Shown: positions 6,795 to 9,557 of the stretch, one piece after another
Position numbering within the stretch: the first letter of the stretch is position 1
How the letters are laid out: every line of letters begins with the position of its first letter
Assembly: GCA_937942105.1 (NCBI GenBank)
Contig: CALDFS010000085.1
Span: 1-9,557 of the forward strand
Source of the DNA: an uncultured Ruminococcus sp.
Lineage (GTDB): Bacteria; Bacillota; Clostridia; Oscillospirales; Ruminococcaceae
Direction: 5' to 3'
DNA: 9,557 nt
The notes under the pieces: generated by a model
The model's database searches: none
Seen by the model: only the letters and a program-made list of their open reading frames with translations
What the model was told of the DNA's origin: nothing
Made by a program: the position numbers and the translations under genes

Positions 6795-6825
6795 CTGCAA
6801 ACCGAATCCTGTGCTTGGCTTACGG
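6795..6825 (-). promoter_or_regulatory. Dyad / stem-loop at the transcript start of the XRE-repeat gene (downstream copy)
   Basis: On the minus strand, CCGTAAGCC (6825-6817) can pair with GGTTTGCAG (6803-6795), with two wobble pairs and one mismatch, around a 13-nt loop. It begins within a few bases of the predicted transcript start. It may be a 5' stem or a repressor dyad, and its counterpart exists in the upstream copy. Confidence 0.45.
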
Positions 6826-6829
6826 CAGA

Positions 6830-6859
6830 ATCATACACTCCTGCCGGCAAAAAAGTCTA
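6830..6859 (-). promoter_or_regulatory. Probable promoter of the XRE-repeat gene (downstream copy)
   Basis: A minus-strand -35 TAGACT (6859-6854), an 18-bp spacer and a -10 TATGAT (6835-6830). Both boxes are weaker than in the upstream copy, and the stop codon of the small ORF lies inside this -10. Confidence 0.55.
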
Positions 6860-7007
6860 TAGATTTGCGAAGCTCGGATATTTTTCTGCCTGCCTCTTTT
6901 GCTGCAAATGTTTCCTTAGTTTTTTCCCGCCTTGCTCTTTCACGTTTTTCTTTAGAAAGGATGGGAACCTTTTCGGAAACGTGAGCTTCAATAAATCCTT
7001 TTTTCAT
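6831..7007 (-). CDS. 58-aa peptide matching the N-terminal extension of the XRE-repeat protein (truncated duplicate)
   Basis: An ATG (7007-7005) opens a 58-codon frame ending at TGA (6833-6831). Residues 1-48 align without gaps to the first 48 residues of the XRE-repeat protein: 27 are identical, notably MKKGFI, RERAR and GRKISELRK. Nine of those identical residues use different synonymous codons, which suggests past selection on the protein. The remaining tail, SIDFFAGRSV, is translation of the second copy's promoter region, so the HTH domain is missing. The predicted peptide is strongly basic and helical in residues 19-48. It lies between a good promoter and the XRE gene on the same transcript. 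It may be a translated leader peptide, a competitor of the full protein, or simply a remnant of tandem duplication. Confidence 0.6.
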   Translation of the reverse strand: MKKGFIEAHVSEKVPILSKEKRERARREKTKETFAAKEAGRKISELRKSIDFFAGRSV

Positions 7008-7023
7008 AGCTATATCTGCCTTT

Positions 7024-7055
7024 CCGCAAACCGTTATTTTGTGTTTGGCTTACGG
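7024..7055 (-). promoter_or_regulatory. Dyad / stem-loop at the transcript start of the small ORF (upstream copy)
   Basis: On the minus strand, CCGTAAGCC (7055-7047) pairs with GGTTTGCGG (7032-7024): nine pairs including two G-U, around a 14-nt loop. The dyad starts at about +1 of the predicted transcript. It is the better-formed copy of the element at 6795-6825. Confidence 0.5.
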
Positions 7056-7059
7056 CAAA

Positions 7060-7089
7060 ATTATACTCCCGAATCGAAGCTAATGTCTA
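7060..7089 (-). promoter_or_regulatory. Promoter of the small ORF / XRE-repeat unit (upstream copy)
   Basis: A minus-strand -35 TAGACA (7089-7084), an 18-bp spacer and a perfect -10 TATAAT (7065-7060). This is the stronger of the two duplicated promoters, and no terminator lies between it and the XRE gene. Confidence 0.75.
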
Positions 7090-7141
7090 TAAAGCGGTGA
7101 TTGAAACGGCGGATTTATGGCTAAAGGGGTTGTTGATACTC

Positions 7142-7194
7142 AAAAAACCGCGAAAGCGGGCGAAAACCCGCAAATCCTGTCGCCATGCGGGTTT
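7142..7194 (-). terminator. Compound terminator after the TraX-family gene
   Basis: On the minus strand, a 9-bp stem AAACCCGCA/TGCGGGTTT (7194-7186 with 7172-7164) is followed by a second hairpin CCGC-TTTC-GCGG (7159-7148) and six T (7147-7142). A third pairing, GCGGG/CCCGC (7171-7167 with 7160-7156), overlaps both. A further small hairpin TCAAGC/GCTTGA (7216-7202) sits right after the traX-like stop. Confidence 0.8.
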
Positions 7195-7217
7195 AACCGA
7201 CTCAAGCGGCGCTTGAA

Positions 7218-7952
7218 TCACATCAAAACCCACCGAATCAGCCCGATTATTACCATGTGAGCGGGATAGAATATATAAAAGAACCATTTGTTGAAAGAAC
7301 TCTTTTTGCCCGGCTCGCCGTTGTAGCACAAGCCTATCAGCAGGGGAGCGGCGAAAACGCCTATCTGGAAAATCTGGCTGTACCACGGAGCTGCAAAGAA
7401 CATCGACGCAGAGCTGAACACGCCGATAATGCAAAAGGCAGTCCATTTCTTTTTAGGCTCATCCCTGAATATATGGAAGCACAGGCACCACAGCACAGCC
7501 ATAAATGCCCAGTCGCCTATAACCGAGATTGCGCAGATGGCGATTATCCCGATAATTTTAAGCCATTTGGGGCATTTTTCGCTGTCCCACAGGCGTATCG
7601 CTATCAGCCCTAAAAACAGCGTATATATAACGCCCTGCTCGGGGTGAAAGCGCATAAGTCCGCCCTCGTATATCATTATCGGCAGCCTGCCGGTTTCAAA
7701 GAAGACAAACGGCACCCATGATATAACGGCGAACACTGCCATTCTGACAGCGTATTTCTTGAAATTCCGTGTGTAGTGATAGCCCTCGGCAATAAAGAAC
7801 GCCATCGTCGGCGCGGTCAGCCTGCCTATAAAGTGCATAATCTGACCCAGCACCGAGAAGGTCGACACAAACGCCCACGCTATATGGTCTATCAGCATTG
7901 CAGCGATTACAATGTATTTCAGCTGATTTCGATTGAGAGATAAGCTTTTCAT
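7218..7952 (-). CDS. TraX-family membrane protein (predicted acyltransferase)
   Basis: This 244-aa polytopic membrane protein belongs to the TraX family, named for the F-plasmid protein that N-acetylates pilin; chromosomal copies are common in Firmicutes and their substrate is unknown. Family segments are LKYIVIAAMLIDHIAWAF (11-28), IGRLTAPTMAFFIAEGYHYT (42-61), GVIYTLFLGL (107-116) and the C-terminal KWFFYIFYPAHMVII (222-236). The IDH (21-23) and YPAH (229-232) motifs carry the conserved histidines. Roughly eight hydrophobic segments alternate with short charged loops such as RDEPKKKW (163-170). No conjugation genes are nearby, so a role in modifying a surface polymer or protein is more likely than conjugation. 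The ATG at 7952 has AAAGGTGG seven bases upstream. It is transcribed divergently from the DUF2079 gene and ends at a compound terminator. Confidence 0.92.
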   Translation of the reverse strand: MKSLSLNRNQLKYIVIAAMLIDHIAWAFVSTFSVLGQIMHFIGRLTAPTMAFFIAEGYHYTRNFKKYAVRMAVFAVISWVPFVFFETGRLPIMIYEGGLMRFHPEQGVIYTLFLGLIAIRLWDSEKCPKWLKIIGIIAICAISVIGDWAFMAVLWCLCFHIFRDEPKKKWTAFCIIGVFSSASMFFAAPWYSQIFQIGVFAAPLLIGLCYNGEPGKKSSFNKWFFYIFYPAHMVIIGLIRWVLM

Positions 7953-8010
7953 ACTGATTCCACCTTTTGTTGATGTAAAAGCCGAATAAGGCTCTTCTTT
8001 GTTTTAAAGT

Positions 8011-8039
8011 ATTATATCACAATCGGGTGGGGATGTCTA
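8011..8039 (-). promoter_or_regulatory. Promoter of the TraX-family gene
   Basis: A minus-strand -35 TAGACA (8039-8034), a 17-bp spacer and a perfect -10 TATAAT (8016-8011). The leader of about 50 nt contains a short hairpin (AAGAGCC / GGCTTTT with one G-U pair). Confidence 0.85.
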
Positions 8040-8075
8040 TAAAAACGAATAATTAATCTTTATTATATAAATTGT

Positions 8076-8104
8076 TTGACTTTATCTTCGCAAAGCCGTA
8101 TAAT
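8076..8104 (+). promoter_or_regulatory. Promoter of the DUF2079 gene
   Basis: A plus-strand -35 TTGACT (8076-8081), a 17-bp spacer and a perfect -10 TATAAT (8099-8104). Its -35 faces that of the TraX-family gene across 36 bp, so the two promoters diverge from one small control region. Confidence 0.9.
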
Positions 8105-8135
8105 ACAGATAACACTTGTGATAAACCCAAAAAGA

Positions 8136-8145
8136 AAGGCGGTGA
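8136..8145 (+). promoter_or_regulatory. Ribosome binding site that fixes a TTG start
   Basis: AAGGCGGTGA differs at one base from the full anti-16S complement AAGGAGGTGA and ends five bases before TTG at 8151. An in-frame GTG at 8142 lies inside this site and is therefore unlikely to be the start. Confidence 0.75.
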
Positions 8146-8150
8146 ACCGA

Positions 8151-9557
8151 TTGAAAACACAAATTGCCGATGACATAAAAAAGTTTTTCTCAGACTTCGG
8201 TCTTCCCAAAAATCTTTTTGCGCGGCTGGCAAGCTCATATTTTATAGTCGCGGTCGTTCAGATGCTTTTTGCACGATTCCATAAGACCGACCCTATAAAG
8301 GACTGGAAGACCTTCGTCAACGCTGTATCTCTTCCTTCGGTGATACTCTGGACGGCGATAGTATTTCTTTGGCTTACGGTTATATACCGCCTTGTATCGC
8401 GCAGGCTGCGCGAATTTGACAGCGCAGCGCTTATTTTCAGCTCGGTGACATTTTCGCTCTGCCTTGTATTCGGAAGCGGAAGCTTTTATGTTGGCGCGGC
8501 GGCGGCAATCGTCTGCGCGGTGCTGGCACATTATTCCCTTGAAAGAGCAGGGAAGGGCAGCTTGGAACGGCTTCCTAAGATTCCCGCCGCAGTGATAGTT
8601 TTCACGCTTTCTGCGGGAGTGATACTGTTTGTTTCCGCCGCAACTATAGCAAATCATAAATGCTTCGGAACAGCCTGCTTCGATATGGGTATATTCGTGC
8701 AGACCTTCCATTCGCTTAAAGAGAACCTGACTGCCGCAGTAACCTGTGAACGCGGCGAGCTGATGTCACATTTTCAGGTTCACGGCTCCTATATTTTCTA
8801 TCTTTTCCTGCCGATATACGCCCTTTTTCCCAAGCCAGAGACGCTTTTGGCGGCGCAGGCGTTCTTTGCCGCCGCAGGTGTTCTGCCGCTTTATCTCATC
8901 GTAAAAAGGCGGGGATTCAAAGGGATTCCGCTTGTATCGTGCTGCCTGATATATGTGTTCTGCGCGGGTGTCATTATGCCCTGCTTCTATCAGTTCCACG
9001 AAAACGCCTTTCTGCCGACCCTGCTGATGTGGCTTCTGTGCGCTGCGGACAGCGCAAACATCCCGCTTTTGTACATCATGTCCGCACTGACCTGCATTGT
9101 CAAGGAGGACGCCCCGCTTTACGTAATCTGCATAGGGCTGTTCTTCGCTGTGGACTGCGAATCCTGGAAAAAGAAGAAGCACGGAATAATCGCCGCTCTG
9201 CTGTCTTCCATTTATTTTGTGATTGTTATGCGCTGGCTGACCAGCTTCGGCGACGGCGGATATATGACCTCCACCCGCTTCGGAATCCTTATGGCAGACC
9301 CCGATGGCGGCTTGGCGGGTATTATCCGTTCGGCGATTGCAGACCCGGGGTATCTTGTAAGCCTATTGCTGAGTGAAAAAACTCTTCTTTTCTTCATCGA
9401 GACGATGCTGCCCCTGCTGTTCCTGCCGTTCATGACGGCAAAGCTTTACAGATTCCTTTTGATGATACCCTATATCATCATGAACCTTATAATAGGCTCG
9501 GGCTACGGTTATGCCGCAAACATCGGATTTCAGTATATCTTCGGTCCTGCGTGCCTG
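8151..9557 (+). CDS. DUF2079 family polytopic membrane protein (partial, C-terminus beyond window)
   Basis: The frame is open for 469 codons from TTG to the right edge with no stop. Many hydrophobic segments (the first three fall within residues about 20-110) mark an integral membrane protein. Family features of DUF2079 are present in order: FDMGIFVQTFHSL (177-189), SHFQVHGSYIFYLFLPIYALFP (from 206, histidines H207 and H211), FHENAF (282-287) and IVKEDAPLY (316-324). These proteins are thought to resemble membrane glycosyltransferases of the GT-C type, in which an acidic residue in the first external loop is important; D178 would fit. The reaction and substrate are unknown; a role in cell-surface glycan or lipid-linked sugar transfer is inferred. 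It has a near-consensus promoter and a strong ribosome site. Confidence 0.88.
   Translation, partial: MKTQIADDIKKFFSDFGLPKNLFARLASSYFIVAVVQMLFARFHKTDPIKDWKTFVNAVSLPSVILWTAIVFLWLTVIYRLVSRRLREFDSAALIFSSVTFSLCLVFGSGSFYVGAAAAIVCAVLAHYSLERAGKGSLERLPKIPAAVIVFTLSAGVILFVSAATIANHKCFGTACFDMGIFVQTFHSLKENLTAAVTCERGELMSHFQVHGSYIFYLFLPIYALFPKPETLLAAQAFFAAAGVLPLYLIVKRRGFKGIPLVSCCLIYVFCAGVIMPCFYQFHENAFLPTLLMWLLCAADSANIPLLYIMSALTCIVKEDAPLYVICIGLFFAVDCESWKKKKHGIIAALLSSIYFVIVMRWLTSFGDGGYMTSTRFGILMADPDGGLAGIIRSAIADPGYLVSLLLSEKTLLFFIETMLPLLFLPFMTAKLYRFLLMIPYIIMNLIIGSGYGYAANIGFQYIFGPACL

Larger units (their letters stand above)
6632..7091 (-). repeat. Abutting tandem duplication (about 228-230 bp each) of promoter, leader and XRE N-terminal codons
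   Basis: The upstream copy runs from about 7091 to 6864 and the downstream copy from about 6861 to 6636. Both contain, in order on the minus strand: TATAGAC (-35 region), an 18-bp spacer, a TATRAT-type -10, TGCCGTAAGCCAA, a dyad, AGCTATGAAAAA, and 48 codons ending GAGCTTCGCAA. -10 to -10 spacing is 230 bp and ATG to ATG spacing is 228 bp. The copies have diverged considerably, so the duplication is not recent. Confidence 0.9.

Noticed and set aside
7218..7952. TraX as evidence of a conjugative element
   Set aside because: No relaxase, type IV secretion, integrase or attachment site is seen; chromosomal TraX-family genes are common in Firmicutes.
8235..9433. Minus-strand open frames opposite the DUF2079 gene
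   Set aside because: The plus-strand frame is continuous for 469 codons with family motifs, a promoter and a ribosome site; the antisense frames resemble nothing.

Overview
The window is chromosomal-looking DNA of moderate G+C from a low-GC Gram-positive anaerobe. Best guess is a Clostridia/Oscillospiraceae (Ruminococcus-like) genome. The reasons are SigA-type promoters with TTGACx/TATAAT boxes, AGGAGG-like ribosome sites, TTG and GTG starts, short U-tract terminators, a fermentative D-lactate dehydrogenase, and a CarD-family regulator, a TraX-family acyltransferase and a suppressor-of-fused domain protein in close proximity. I saw no tRNA, rRNA, CRISPR array or insertion sequence.

Layout, left to right. 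Positions 1-7952 are coded almost entirely on the minus strand, as a row of short, mostly one-gene transcription units. A FAD-dependent oxidoreductase with a C-terminal Rieske domain runs off the left edge (1-1298). A GyrI-like ligand-binding protein (1437-2069) sits 5 bases behind a CDP-alcohol phosphatidyltransferase (2075-2668), and this pair ends at an intrinsic terminator at 1375-1407. A suppressor-of-fused domain protein (2728-3330) lies upstream of the pair and has a near-consensus promoter. A CarD-family transcription factor (3477-3974) has its own extended -10 promoter, a leader of about 107 nt and a terminator. A D-lactate dehydrogenase (4205-5194) follows. Then comes an XRE-type DNA-binding protein with a C-terminal array of 28-residue repeats (5310-6779), ending at a strong terminator. 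A small 58-aa ORF (6831-7007) lies just upstream of it. A TraX-family membrane protein (7218-7952) is transcribed divergently from a DUF2079 membrane protein on the plus strand (8151 to the right edge).

The most unusual part is 6632-7091. A block of about 230 bp, comprising a promoter, a dyad at the transcription start, a leader and the first 48 codons of the XRE gene, occurs twice in abutting tandem copies. The downstream copy drives the full XRE-repeat protein. The upstream copy encodes a 58-aa peptide that matches the unusual N-terminal extension of that protein (27 of 48 residues identical, with nine of those codons differing only synonymously) and then terminates inside the promoter of the second copy. 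Together with the internally duplicated 84-bp repeat array, this suggests an XRE system that changes by tandem duplication and may regulate itself. Its function is not known to me.

Most other genes are housekeeping or accessory genes of recognised families with no obvious common pathway. The SUFU / CDP-alcohol transferase / GyrI-like group is the most operon-like cluster.
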